A program made the position numbers and the translations under genes. Of a stretch of 42,095 nucleotides of DNA, positions 17,174 through 25,193 are shown one piece after another (the first letter of the stretch is position 1; every line of letters starts with the position of its first letter). The stretch lies in assembly GCF_013362815.1 (NCBI RefSeq), contig NZ_JABFVK010000099.1, forward strand, positions 1 to 42,095, in the 5' to 3' direction. The notes beneath the pieces are model-generated. The model saw nothing but the letters and a program-made list of their open reading frames with translations. It made no database searches and was not told where the DNA came from. The DNA is from Hamadaea sp. (GTDB taxonomy: Bacteria > Actinomycetota > Actinomycetes > Mycobacteriales > Micromonosporaceae).

Positions 17174-18454
17174 TTACTTGATCAGCGCGGTGACTGCAGC
17201 GGCAGCCTCGTCCAGCGCCTGCTGCGCGGTCGCCTGGCCCGACGCGGCCTTCTCCAGGGCCTTGGTGACCAGGTCCTGCATCTGCGCCTGCTGGTCGCCG
17301 ATGACCGGGGGCAGCGCGACGGCGTTCAGCGAGTCGAAGACGGCCTGCCGGTTGGCCGGCGGCGTCTGCTTGAGGTAGCTGTCGAAGGCGGTCTGGTCGT
17401 TGACGGCCGGCAGTTCCCAGCTGGAGGCGAGCCGCGTCTGGACGGTCGTGTCCGAAGTGCTGAGGAACCGGGCCCACTTCCAGGCGGCGGTGCCCTTCTT
17501 CGTCTTGGCGGACACGGCGGTGGCGTTGAAGAAGACCGCACTGGCCTTCTGCGCCTTACCGGGTTCGACGACGATGTCATAGCCGAGGTCCTTCGCGTCG
17601 GCCAGCGAGCTGAACATCCAGATGCCGCTGTGCCACATGGCGAGCTTGCCCGACTTGAACAACGCGGTGTCGTAGTCCGCCTTGCCGCCGATCTCGGCGA
17701 CCGTCGGCTGGACCGTGCCCGGCTTGCCGAGCAGCCACTGCGCGGCCTCCAGGCCCTTGGCGTCGTTGAAGGTCGCCTTCTTGCCGTCCTCGGACAGGAA
17801 CGAGCCGCCGTTCTGGGCGAGCGCCTTGTAGAACTCGTAGAACGTCACCGGCTGGTAGTCGCCGTAGACGCCCTTGGCCTTGTCGGTCAGCTTCTCGGCC
17901 GCCGCCTTCTCGTCGTCCCAGGTCCACGACGCCGTCGGGTACGCCACCCCGGCCGCGTCGAACAGCTTGGAGTTGTAGAAGAGCACGACGTCGGAGAAGG
18001 TCGAGGGCATGCCGTACTGCTTGCCCTTGAGCTGGAAGGCTTGCAGCGCCTTGGGATACACGCGGTCGGCTTTGTAATCCGAGTCGGCCTTCGCGACGTC
18101 GTCCAGCCCCATGAGCGCACCGGCCTTGGCGTACGTCACGAAGTTCTCGTAGTTCAGCTCGAACGTGTCGGGCGCGTTGCCCCCGGCGATCGAGGTCTGC
18201 AACTTGGTGAAGTAGTCGGCGTACGCGGCCGTCTGGACCTCCACCGTGATGCCCGGGTTCTGCTTCTCGAACTCCGCCTTGAGCGCGTCCAGTTCCTTCA
18301 GGTGGTCCGGCGCGGCGGAGAAGGTGAAGTAGGTGATCTTTCCGGTAGCGGACTCCGTGGACGTGCCGGAGTCGCCACCCCCGCAGGCGGCGAGCAGACC
18401 GGCCACGGTCACTGCCGCGGCGGCCGCCGCCAGGAGGCGTCGGGTAGTTCTCAT
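17174..18454 (-). CDS. Sugar ABC transporter substrate-binding lipoprotein (CUT1 family)
   Basis: A 426-aa extracellular solute-binding protein. The leader MRTTRRLLAAAAAAVTVAG ends in the lipobox LLAAC (Cys near residue 24), so the mature protein is anchored to the outer face of the membrane. The following GGGDSGTSTES is a flexible linker. Typical family-1 features follow: ITYFTFSAAPDHLKELDALK, FEKQNPGITVEVQTAAYADY, ALFKSGKLAMWHSGIWMFSS and WKWARFLSTSD. It delivers an oligosaccharide to the two permeases encoded just upstream. Binding-protein genes are often the most highly expressed in such operons, which fits the hairpin after it. The sugar cannot be named; the GH31 and GH15 partners point to an alpha-gluco-oligosaccharide. 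Confidence 0.93.
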   Translation of the reverse strand: MRTTRRLLAAAAAAVTVAGLLAACGGGDSGTSTESATGKITYFTFSAAPDHLKELDALKAEFEKQNPGITVEVQTAAYADYFTKLQTSIAGGNAPDTFELNYENFVTYAKAGALMGLDDVAKADSDYKADRVYPKALQAFQLKGKQYGMPSTFSDVVLFYNSKLFDAAGVAYPTASWTWDDEKAAAEKLTDKAKGVYGDYQPVTFYEFYKALAQNGGSFLSEDGKKATFNDAKGLEAAQWLLGKPGTVQPTVAEIGGKADYDTALFKSGKLAMWHSGIWMFSSLADAKDLGYDIVVEPGKAQKASAVFFNATAVSAKTKKGTAAWKWARFLSTSDTTVQTRLASSWELPAVNDQTAFDSYLKQTPPANRQAVFDSLNAVALPPVIGDQQAQMQDLVTKALEKAASGQATAQQALDEAAAAVTALIK

Positions 18455-18498
18455 CGAATCTCCAACTGGTGAGGGACGGTATTACTGGACTTGCTGTC

Positions 18499-19311
18499 TC
18501 AGCCCTTCATGCCGGTGAAGGCGATGCCCCGGACCACGTAGCGCTGGGCGAAGACGTAGAGCACGAGGATGGGCAGGATGCTCGCCGTGGACCCGGCCAT
18601 GACCACGTTCCAGGCCGGGCCGTAGCGGCCGAGCAGTAGCGACAGGCCGACGGGCAGCGTGGTGTGCGCCTCGGTCTGCGCGATCACGAGCGGCCAGAGG
18701 AAGGCGTTCCAGCTGGCCATGAAGGCGAATACGGCGAACGTCGCCAGCGCCGGGCCCACCAGCGGCAGCAGGACCCGCCAGAACACCCGGAACGGACCGG
18801 CTCCGTCCACATAGGCCGCTTCGTCCAACTCCTTCGGCAACGCCATGAAGGCCTGCCGGAGCATGAAGACTCCGAAGCTCGACACCGCGGTGGGGAGCAG
18901 CAGTCCGGCGTACGTGTCGACGAGGCCGAGCGAGCGCATCTCGATGAACAGCGGCACGATGATCACCTGCATCGGGATCATCATCGTGGCCAGGTACAGC
19001 ACGAACAGGGCGTTGCTTCCCTTGAACCGCAACCGGCTGAAGGCGTACGCCGCCGTCGCGCTCGTGAACAATTGCAGCAGGGTCGACACGATCGCCACCC
19101 CGAGGCTGTTCGCGGCGAACCGCCAGAACGGGAACGCGCTCGCCAGTCGTGCGTACGGGTCGGTGGTGACCGGGTCCGGCAACAGGGCAGCATCGGCATT
19201 GCTCATCTGCGCGTCACCGGTCAACGAGGTGGCCAGCATCCACAGGAACGGCCCGATCATCGCCACCGCACCCAAGGTGAGCAGCGCGTATCGCAGGATC
19301 TTCCTAGTCAT
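18499..19311 (-). CDS. Sugar ABC transporter permease, MalG type
   Basis: A 270-aa inner-membrane permease with about six membrane segments: an N-terminal one (LLTLGAVAMIGPFLWMLATS), then periplasmic loop, LFVLYLATMMIPMQVIIVPL and others. The ATPase-docking EAA loop reads ALPKELDEAAYVDGAGPFRV, matching the EAAxxDGA consensus. It overlaps the other permease gene by 8 bp and lies 44 bp before the binding-protein gene. No ATPase gene is present in the operon, so a shared MsiK-type ATPase is the likely energiser, as known for actinobacterial CUT1 systems. Confidence 0.92.
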   Translation of the reverse strand: MTRKILRYALLTLGAVAMIGPFLWMLATSLTGDAQMSNADAALLPDPVTTDPYARLASAFPFWRFAANSLGVAIVSTLLQLFTSATAAYAFSRLRFKGSNALFVLYLATMMIPMQVIIVPLFIEMRSLGLVDTYAGLLLPTAVSSFGVFMLRQAFMALPKELDEAAYVDGAGPFRVFWRVLLPLVGPALATFAVFAFMASWNAFLWPLVIAQTEAHTTLPVGLSLLLGRYGPAWNVVMAGSTASILPILVLYVFAQRYVVRGIAFTGMKG

Positions 19312-20185
19312 ACTGCACCCACCGCCGCTGCAACCTCAGCTGCGCCACCGTGACGACCAGGATGATCGCGAACAGCACGATGCTCATCGCGGAGGCGTAG
19401 CCGACCCGGCCGTAGCTGAAGGCGTACCGGACGATCTGCTCGACCACGACGCTGCTCGCGCCGCCCGGCCCGCCGCCGGTCATCACCCAGACCTGGTCGA
19501 AGACCTGGAAGCCGTTGATCAAGCTGATCACCGTGACGAAGAAAAGGGACGGGCTGAGCAGCGGCAGCGTGATGCTGCGCAGCCGCCGCCACGCCGATGC
19601 GCCGTCGAGGTCCGCCGCCTCCAGCAGGTCCTTCGGGATCGCCTGAAGTCCCGCGAGCAGGATGACCGCGACGAATCCGACGTCCTTCCAGACCGAGGCC
19701 AGGACGACCGACGGCATCGCCCAGGTCGGATCGGTCCACCAGCCCGGCCCGTCGATGCCGACCAGGCCCAGCGCCTTGTCGACGAGCCCACCCGCCGGGT
19801 TGAGCAGCCACTTCCACAACAGCGAGATGGCGACCCAGCTGCTCACCACGGGCAGGAAGAACATCGCGCGGTAGAGCGTCATCGCGGGCAGCTTCGCGTT
19901 GAGCAGCAACGCCACTGCCAACCCCAGGATCAGCACGAGCGGCAGATAGCCCGCGAGGTAGAGCAGTGTGTGCAGCAACGCGGCGTGGAAATCGGCGTCC
20001 TTGGCCAGCTCCGCGTAATTGTCAAGGCCGACGAAGCTCGGCACGCCGATCAGGTTCCAGTCCTGGAAGCTCACCCAGACCGTGCCGATCATCGGCCCGA
20101 TCCAGAACGCCAGCAGCGTGACCAGGCTCGGCGCGAGGAAGATCGCCGCGACGCCCGCGTTCCTCCAGCGCCGTTGCGCGCTCAC
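19304..20185 (-). CDS. Sugar ABC transporter permease, MalF type
   Basis: A 293-aa inner-membrane permease. The N-terminus is MSAQRRWRNAGVAAIFLAPS followed by LVTLLAFWIGPMIGTVWVSF and the family-typical FVGLDNYAEL. The EAA loop is AIPKDLLEAADLDGASAWRR, which would dock the ATPase. A Gly-rich loop MTGGGPGGASSV is also characteristic. The start overlaps the ROK repressor stop by 4 bp and the end overlaps the next permease by 8 bp, indicating translational coupling. It forms the heterodimeric pore with the MalG-type partner. Confidence 0.92.
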   Translation of the reverse strand: MSAQRRWRNAGVAAIFLAPSLVTLLAFWIGPMIGTVWVSFQDWNLIGVPSFVGLDNYAELAKDADFHAALLHTLLYLAGYLPLVLILGLAVALLLNAKLPAMTLYRAMFFLPVVSSWVAISLLWKWLLNPAGGLVDKALGLVGIDGPGWWTDPTWAMPSVVLASVWKDVGFVAVILLAGLQAIPKDLLEAADLDGASAWRRLRSITLPLLSPSLFFVTVISLINGFQVFDQVWVMTGGGPGGASSVVVEQIVRYAFSYGRVGYASAMSIVLFAIILVVTVAQLRLQRRWVQYD

Positions 20186-21378
20186 GCTCCGGCCTCCAGA
20201 GAGAAGGCCGCGAGCCGCGATCGCACCGCGTCAGCCTGGGGGTCCGCGTTGAAAGTGAAAGGGGTACGCAGAACGAGGGCAGCTGCTCCCAGTGCCCATT
20301 TCGCGTCATCCCAGGGATCGACATGCACCGAGATCCGGTCGGCGAATCCGGGGAACACGCCGTTGGTGAAGGCAGGCTCGAAGCCGACCGCCAGGTGGGG
20401 CCACGCTCGGCTGCCCTCGCCGCTGACGAGGATCGCCTGCGGGTCGAGGACGACCGACAATCCGGCGACGGCCAGCCCGAGCCGCCTGCCGGCCTCGGCG
20501 TACACCTGCTGGGCCTCCTTGTCCCCTTGGTCGGCCCGCTTCTTGAGCTCCTCGGGAGTCTTCGTGCCGGCCTGCTTCATCAAAGCCTCGTCGGAGAGGT
20601 ACGTCTCCAAGCAGCCCCGCCGTCCGCAGTGGCAGGGCAGCCCGTTCTCCGGATCGACGGGCAGGTGGCCCAGCTCCCCGGCCGCGCCATGCCCACCGCG
20701 TCGGAGGTCGCCGCCGGAGAACACCGCCGCGCCGACGCCCCGGCCCAGGGTGACCGTGAGGAAGTCCTCGTAGGGACGGCCCAACCCGTACAGGTGCTCA
20801 TAGGCGGCCAGCGTGTTGACGTCGTTGTCCACCAACACCGGTACGCCGACCAGCTGCGACAGGTAGTCGGCCAGCGGCATGCGCTTCCACCCGAGCAGTT
20901 GCGCCTGCACCAGCCCGGTGCCGGTGTCCACGAAGCCGGGAATGCCCACCCCGACCCCCAAGAACGTCGGCTGGTCGCCTTGAGGAATACGCGGGGTCAG
21001 CAGCTCGGCGAGGGCGTCGAACGGATTGGCCTTGAGCGCGTCGACCGGCGCGGAGAACGTGTCGAGCACCGTCCCGTCCAGATCCGCGTGCACACCGGTG
21101 ACGTGCCCGGCCGCGACCTTGACGCCGATCGCCGACGCCGCCGATCCAGCCACGGCGAGCAACTCACCCGGCCGGCCGCCGCGCGAGGCGTCGTCGTCGA
21201 CCTTGTGCAGCACTCCGGCCTCGATGAACGACCGCGTCACGGCCGTCACCGTCGGCGGACTGAGCCCGAGCCGCCGGGCGATGTCCGCCCGTGAGATGGG
21301 CCCATGCCTGCCGACCAGCGCCAGAATCGCCGTCCGGTTGACATCCCGCAGCCGGGGGCCGGAGGTCGCGGAGACCAT
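20182..21378 (-). CDS. ROK-family transcriptional repressor of the saccharide operon
   Basis: A 398-aa protein with an N-terminal winged helix-turn-helix (RHGPISRADIARRLGLSPPT, then VTAVTRSFIEAGVL) and a C-terminal sugar-kinase-like ROK domain. Visible in the latter are a VDNDVNTLAAYE segment, GRGVGAAVFSGGDLRRGGHG and the zinc-binding CHCGRRGCLETYLS. Being the first gene of the operon and overlapping the first permease, it most likely represses its own transcription and is released by a sugar or sugar phosphate. A basal level of transporter would follow each round of repressor synthesis. Confidence 0.92.
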   Translation of the reverse strand: MVSATSGPRLRDVNRTAILALVGRHGPISRADIARRLGLSPPTVTAVTRSFIEAGVLHKVDDDASRGGRPGELLAVAGSAASAIGVKVAAGHVTGVHADLDGTVLDTFSAPVDALKANPFDALAELLTPRIPQGDQPTFLGVGVGIPGFVDTGTGLVQAQLLGWKRMPLADYLSQLVGVPVLVDNDVNTLAAYEHLYGLGRPYEDFLTVTLGRGVGAAVFSGGDLRRGGHGAAGELGHLPVDPENGLPCHCGRRGCLETYLSDEALMKQAGTKTPEELKKRADQGDKEAQQVYAEAGRRLGLAVAGLSVVLDPQAILVSGEGSRAWPHLAVGFEPAFTNGVFPGFADRISVHVDPWDDAKWALGAAALVLRTPFTFNADPQADAVRSRLAAFSLEAGA

Positions 21379-21422
21379 TCGAGCACTTCCTTCCGAGACT
21401 ATGTTTCGTCGCTGAATTAACG
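21379..21422 (-). promoter_or_regulatory. Leader and likely promoter/operator of the ROK-led operon
   Basis: On the minus strand this stretch reads from ACGTTAATTCAGCGACG to a purine-rich ribosome-binding site (GGAAGGAAG) about 9 bases before the ATG. It is AT-richer than its surroundings, which fits a promoter and ROK operator. I could not assign confident -10 and -35 boxes. Confidence 0.4.
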
Positions 21423-21506
21423 TAGCCGCGCTTCTCCTCGCTCGTCAACCCCCGGTCCCGCGCCGTGCTCTCTCCCGCGCTCTCTCGCGCCGCGCCTTTT
21501 CGCGCC

Positions 21507-21582
21507 GGATCAGGGTTCTGGGCCGAATCTTGACCCGTGATTCGACCGCGATCCCTGATCTGGTGGTGATCTTGGGGCGTGG
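21507..21582 (+). repeat. Dispersed intergenic element, copy B
   Basis: Gapless 76-bp match to 10423-10498 at about 83 per cent identity (counted by hand). The stem GCCGAATC/GATTCGAC (21522-21529, 21539-21546) is kept with one non-Watson-Crick pair. It ends 11 bp before the HAD start codon, in the same position relative to its gene as copy A. Confidence 0.75.
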
Positions 21583-21593
21583 GATCATGGCGC

Positions 21594-22298
21594 ATGCGCG
21601 CGATCGTCTTCGACTACTACGGCACCCTGTCGAACCCGGCCGGCGAAAGCGAGCGGCGCGAGCTGTACTCGCGTACCGGTGAAGTGCTCGGCATCGACGG
21701 CGACGTGTTCTGGGGCGCGATGGTCGACACGTTCCGCGAACGGATCATCGGTGCGTACGGCGACACCCGGGCCACCCTGCTCGCGATGGCTCGCCGCTGC
21801 GGGGTCGATCCGTCCGAGAGCGTACTCACCGCAGCGCTCCGGGCGCAGCTGGACGGCGCACGGCATACACAGCGCCCCCGCCCGGACGCGGTCAAGACAC
21901 TGACTGCGTTGCGAGAACGAGGTTTCCGGCTCGCGCTGATGAGCGACTGCAGCAGCGAACTCGTCGAAGACTGGCCGAACAACCCGTTCGCACCGCTGAT
22001 CGACGCCCCCGTCTTCAGCTGGCGCGAACGAATCCGCAAGCCCGCCCCGGAGTTGTACGCCGCCGCCGCTTCCCGGCTCGGGGTGTCACTCGCCGAGTGC
22101 TGGTACGTCGGCGACGGCGGCGGACGGGAACTACGCGGCGCTCACGACGCCGGTATGCGTCCGGTGCTGGTCACGAATGCCGCACATCCGGAGGCGGCAC
22201 AGCATCGAGCCGACCCGGACGACCACCTTCCGGAGTACTCAGTGGACGACCTGCCGGAACTCCTCGACCTCTGCCTCATCCCCGCCGCCGAGCTTTAG
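21594..22298 (+). CDS. HAD-superfamily hydrolase (subfamily IA)
   Basis: A 234-aa protein starting MRAIVFDYYGTLSNPAGES. HAD motifs are all visible: motif I FDYYGTL, motif II LMSDCSSEL, motif III Lys in RKPAPELYAAA and motif IV WYVGDGGGRELRGAHDAG. The second Asp of the usual DxD phosphatase signature is replaced by Tyr (DYY). This occurs in haloacid-dehalogenase-type members, so a phosphatase activity should not be assumed. An in-frame upstream start at 21579 lies inside the dispersed element and is less likely. The cap domain spans about residues 15-95. The substrate is unknown, and the gene is monocistronic as far as can be seen. Confidence 0.85.
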   Translation: MRAIVFDYYGTLSNPAGESERRELYSRTGEVLGIDGDVFWGAMVDTFRERIIGAYGDTRATLLAMARRCGVDPSESVLTAALRAQLDGARHTQRPRPDAVKTLTALRERGFRLALMSDCSSELVEDWPNNPFAPLIDAPVFSWRERIRKPAPELYAAAASRLGVSLAECWYVGDGGGRELRGAHDAGMRPVLVTNAAHPEAAQHRADPDDHLPEYSVDDLPELLDLCLIPAAEL

Positions 22299-22747
22299 AG
22301 CCCGTTGGTACAGGGTTCGGGGCGCACGCCAAGATCGTGTGCCCGTGGTCTGCGATTTCTGGCCAGAATTGATGATCAAGTACCCGTGGTCAGCGGAAAT
22401 CAGCCTTCTGGCGCATACGACGGGCACATGTCGGCCGATGCGAGCCGAAAATCGCAGACCCAGGGAACTTGATCATACTCAGATAAAGCACCGTACTCGG
22501 GCTTCGCGACTCCCTTGATGCTTGGTCACGGCTCGCAACGCCGTCTGGGGGCTCCCGGGCATCAGATCCTGCGAGAATCCGGCTGATCGAGTTTTATCGA
22601 TAGCGGCGTTGGCATCGAGACGCACATGCTGCGATGTCGGCCTCCTGCCGATCGTTCCTCCTGGGTATTCCAACGCCGGTATTCCAACGCCGCTGCGACA
22701 TCCGATCGGAGCCATGGCGGGTCACGTGCCGACTGAGCGGGTGCATG
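22299..22747. other. 449-bp intergenic region with dispersed repeats, no convincing gene
   Basis: The gap lies between two convergent genes. Its left half holds three copies of a roughly 33-bp repeat (separate entry). Its right half holds a 14-bp tandem duplication, GGTATTCCAACGCC, at 22664-22677 and 22678-22691, between GATGTCG (22633-22639) and its reverse complement CGACATC (22695-22701). Short open frames here show no ribosome-binding sites or recognisable protein features. Confidence 0.7.
22331..22476. repeat. Three copies of a roughly 33-bp intergenic repeat, one inverted
   Basis: Copies lie at 22331-22364 and 22371-22405 on the plus strand and 22444-22476 on the minus strand. The shared core reads ATGATCAAGTNCCCGTGGTC followed by TGCGATTT and GGC. 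The opposed outer copies can pair as a large hairpin downstream of the HAD gene, so they may also act in termination. Confidence 0.75.
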
Positions 22748-23371
22748 CTAGTCAACGGGCCGGCCCAGGTGACCACCGCGGCCGTCACGCCGCACGTACG
22801 CGATCACTTCCCGCAAGGCCTCGTCATCACTCGAGGTTTCCGCCTCGGAAAGCGCCTCGACCAGCCGAGGCGTCATCCCGTCGATTCCGTACGCCAAGGT
22901 GATCGCCTGACGACGAGAAGGGCCGGAGGCCCTCGCGATCACGTCGTAGACGGCGTCCAGGGCGTCGACAAGTGCCAGCCGGAGAATTTCGCGTTCCTCC
23001 GGCGTTCCGGAGTCGTCCGGGTCATCCGGATCGTCGGCGCTGATGAGATCGATGATTCCGATCGCTGTCGCCCGAGCGTCCTCGGACTCGTCCACCAACA
23101 TCCAGCGGGCCAGGAAAGGGATGACATACGGCGCAGCCTGGATGAAGAACCCCTCGTAGATGACCTCGTCTTCCAGCATCCGCCGCAAACGCCAAAAGTC
23201 TTCCAGCGTCTTCGCCTTCGTGACCAAGGCCGTGATCAGGTCCGGCACTGCCGAGGCGTTCGCTCCTGGGCGAGCGCTGCAGAGTGCCCGCCAGGGAACT
23301 TCGTACAGGCCGTCGAGGACCCAGGCCGTCATCTCTTCGTCGACGGAACCCATCAATTCGTCCGCTGGCAC
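22748..23371 (-). CDS. Hypothetical helical (HEAT-like) protein
   Basis: A 207-aa acidic, nearly all-helical protein without signal peptide or membrane segments. Helical units such as PYVIPFLARWMLVDESEDAR, ILRLALVDALDAVYDVIARA and MTPRLVEALSEAETSSDDEA look like HEAT/ARM repeats as found in bacterial immunity or scaffold proteins. I cannot name the family. The longest start is GTG 23371, 6 nt after the stop of the upstream GrpB gene; ATG 23353 is an alternative, and neither has a clear ribosome-binding site. It probably forms an operon with the GrpB-like gene. Confidence 0.7.
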   Translation of the reverse strand: MPADELMGSVDEEMTAWVLDGLYEVPWRALCSARPGANASAVPDLITALVTKAKTLEDFWRLRRMLEDEVIYEGFFIQAAPYVIPFLARWMLVDESEDARATAIGIIDLISADDPDDPDDSGTPEEREILRLALVDALDAVYDVIARASGPSRRQAITLAYGIDGMTPRLVEALSEAETSSDDEALREVIAYVRRDGRGGHLGRPVD

Positions 23372-23377
23372 CAGATG

Positions 23378-24106
23378 TCAGGGGCGCCAGGCAGTGGCGG
23401 TCGCCCACTGCTCGGCGGCGCCGATCACCAGGTCCACCACCGGATCCTTCACGTCCGTGTACGCGACCCGATCCGGGACGTTGTCCGCAAGCACCCGCTT
23501 GAACTGGGCGTACGCCGGAATCGCGGCGGGGTGCGCGCGGAACCAGTCGCGGAACAACAAGGCGAGACGTTCGTTCGGTGACCCCACGACGCGTACGTGG
23601 AGGTTCACGTCGCCGGACGGGTGGTTCCGCCGTCGCCAGAAGCGCTTCGCCCATCGGGCGGGATCGTCGCCGCTTCCGGCCGGCACGTGATCGGAGTTGA
23701 ACGCCGTACGCTCGAATCCGAGTTCGGCCAGTGGTGCGGCGAACGCCCCTGCGGCGGTGTCGAGGTCGGAGACGCTGATCTGCAGGTCGAGCAGGTCCTT
23801 CGCGGCCATCCCGGGAATCGCCGTACTGCCGATGTGCTCGATTCGCGACGCCGCCGGTCCGAGAGCGCTCGCGAGTTCACTGATGAGCGATTGCGCCCGC
23901 GCCGGCCATCCTTCGTCGTAGTCGCTGACGACCGCACGATCCGATGGGAAGGTGATCGCCTGCGCGACGATCACTCGGTCGCCGTCGAACGTCAGCGCCG
24001 GAGAACCGTGCAACTCGTAGCCGTCGGCCAGGGCCTCGCTCACCCGTTCGCAGAACGTGGAGTCGTCCGGTCCGGTCAGCACTCGATACGGCAGCGGCAG
24101 GCTCAT
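23378..24106 (-). CDS. DUF1737-GrpB (UPF0157) fusion protein
   Basis: A 242-aa protein beginning MSLPLPYRVLTGPDDSTFCE at ATG 24106. The first 60 residues match the DUF1737 pattern (YRVLTG, VSEALADGYELHGSPAL, RVIVAQAI). Residues 70-240 are a GrpB/UPF0157 domain, a nucleotidyltransferase-fold family: ASRIEHIGSTAIPGMAAKDL with the GST and DLLDLQISV elements, FWRRRNHPSGDVNLHVRVVG and LALLFRDWFRAHPAAIPAYA. Its biochemical role is not established. It lies upstream of the HEAT-like gene in a likely two-gene operon and is divergent from the SDR gene. An upstream in-frame extension lacks a ribosome-binding site. Confidence 0.85.
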   Translation of the reverse strand: MSLPLPYRVLTGPDDSTFCERVSEALADGYELHGSPALTFDGDRVIVAQAITFPSDRAVVSDYDEGWPARAQSLISELASALGPAASRIEHIGSTAIPGMAAKDLLDLQISVSDLDTAAGAFAAPLAELGFERTAFNSDHVPAGSGDDPARWAKRFWRRRNHPSGDVNLHVRVVGSPNERLALLFRDWFRAHPAAIPAYAQFKRVLADNVPDRVAYTDVKDPVVDLVIGAAEQWATATAWRP

Positions 24107-24191
24107 GACGGGAATGGTATCGGCTGACGGATCTTGCGCTGTCGGCGAACTGCGTTGGGCGTACCAGCTGATGGGGTGTTGAGTGGGCCGC

Positions 24192-25193
24192 ATGGAGATC
24201 CTAGTTCTGGGCGGCACGGCCTTTCTGGGCCGGGAGTACGCGAGCCAGGCGGTCGCGCGCGGGCATCGGGTGACGTGTCTGGCGCGTGGCGAGAGCGGCG
24301 CGGTGGCCGAGGGTTCGACGCTGGTCGTGGCGGACCGGACGGAACCGGGAGCCTACGACGCGGTCGCGGACCGGGAGTGGGACGCGGTCGTCGAGGTGTC
24401 TTGGCAGCCGGGACTGGTACGCGGAGCCCTGAACGCCTTGGCGGACAAGGCCAGGCATTGGACCTACGTGTCGTCGGGCAACGCCTACGCGTCGTTCGAG
24501 ACGCCCGGCGCCGACGAGTCGTTTCCGCTACGCGCGGCGACCGAGCTGGACGTCGTGGAGCAGGATCTCTATGGCGAGGCCAAAGTCGCCTGCGAACAGG
24601 CCTCGCAGGCGGCACTCGGCGACCGGCTGGTGATCGCGCGCGCCGGGTTGATCGGCGGTCCCGGCGATCGCAGCGACCGGGCCGGATACTGGGTGGCGCG
24701 GGCGGCCCGAGCGCCGGAGGAGCCGCTGCTCGTGCCGGACACCCCAGACGTGGCGACCCAGGTGATCGACGTACGCGACCTCGCCGCCTGGCTGCTCGAC
24801 CTCGGCGAATCCGGCACGGCCGGGGTGTTCGACACGGTCGGGCCGATCGTCCCCTTCGCGGAGTGGATCGAGCTGTGCCGGCAGGTCGGCGGGCATACCG
24901 GACCCGTCGTACGCGCCTCCGCGGAATGGCTGCTGGCCCAGGACGTCAAGGAATACATGGGGCCCGATTCGTTCGCGATGTGGCTCGTGGCTGACGACTA
25001 CGCCGGGTGGTCTCGGCGTACGGGGGCTGCCGCGGTGGCTGCCGGGCTGGTTCATCGGTCCCGCTCCGCCTTCCTGGAGGACGTGCTGGCGTGGGAGCGT
25101 TCGCTTGGGCTCGACCGGTATCGGCGGGCTGGGCTCTCTTCCGCTCGCGAACGCTCGCTACTCACTGCTCTTTCTCGCGTTATCCCGGGATAA
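24192..25193 (+). CDS. Extended SDR, NAD-dependent epimerase/reductase-like protein
   Basis: A 333-aa protein with a Rossmann dinucleotide-binding start MEILVLGGTAFLGREYASQA (GGTAFLG). It has an RGESG element instead of the usual acidic NAD-selecting residue, pointing to NADP or altered specificity. The central motif WTYVSSGNAYASF is followed by a YGEAKVACEQ segment that supplies the Tyr-xxx-Lys pair. A conserved VIDVRDLAAWLLDLGE occurs in the C-terminal half. The group resembles isoflavone-reductase-like or mycobacterial NAD-epimerase proteins acting on unknown small molecules. ATG 24192 was chosen over GTG 24183 on family length. The gene is divergent from the GrpB gene across 85 bp. Confidence 0.85.
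   Translation: MEILVLGGTAFLGREYASQAVARGHRVTCLARGESGAVAEGSTLVVADRTEPGAYDAVADREWDAVVEVSWQPGLVRGALNALADKARHWTYVSSGNAYASFETPGADESFPLRAATELDVVEQDLYGEAKVACEQASQAALGDRLVIARAGLIGGPGDRSDRAGYWVARAARAPEEPLLVPDTPDVATQVIDVRDLAAWLLDLGESGTAGVFDTVGPIVPFAEWIELCRQVGGHTGPVVRASAEWLLAQDVKEYMGPDSFAMWLVADDYAGWSRRTGAAAVAAGLVHRSRSAFLEDVLAWERSLGLDRYRRAGLSSARERSLLTALSRVIPG

Noticed and set aside
17171-18472. Plus-strand open frame of 433 aa opposite the binding protein
   Set aside because: It is antisense to a complete lipoprotein gene and has repetitive Arg/Val/Gly composition.
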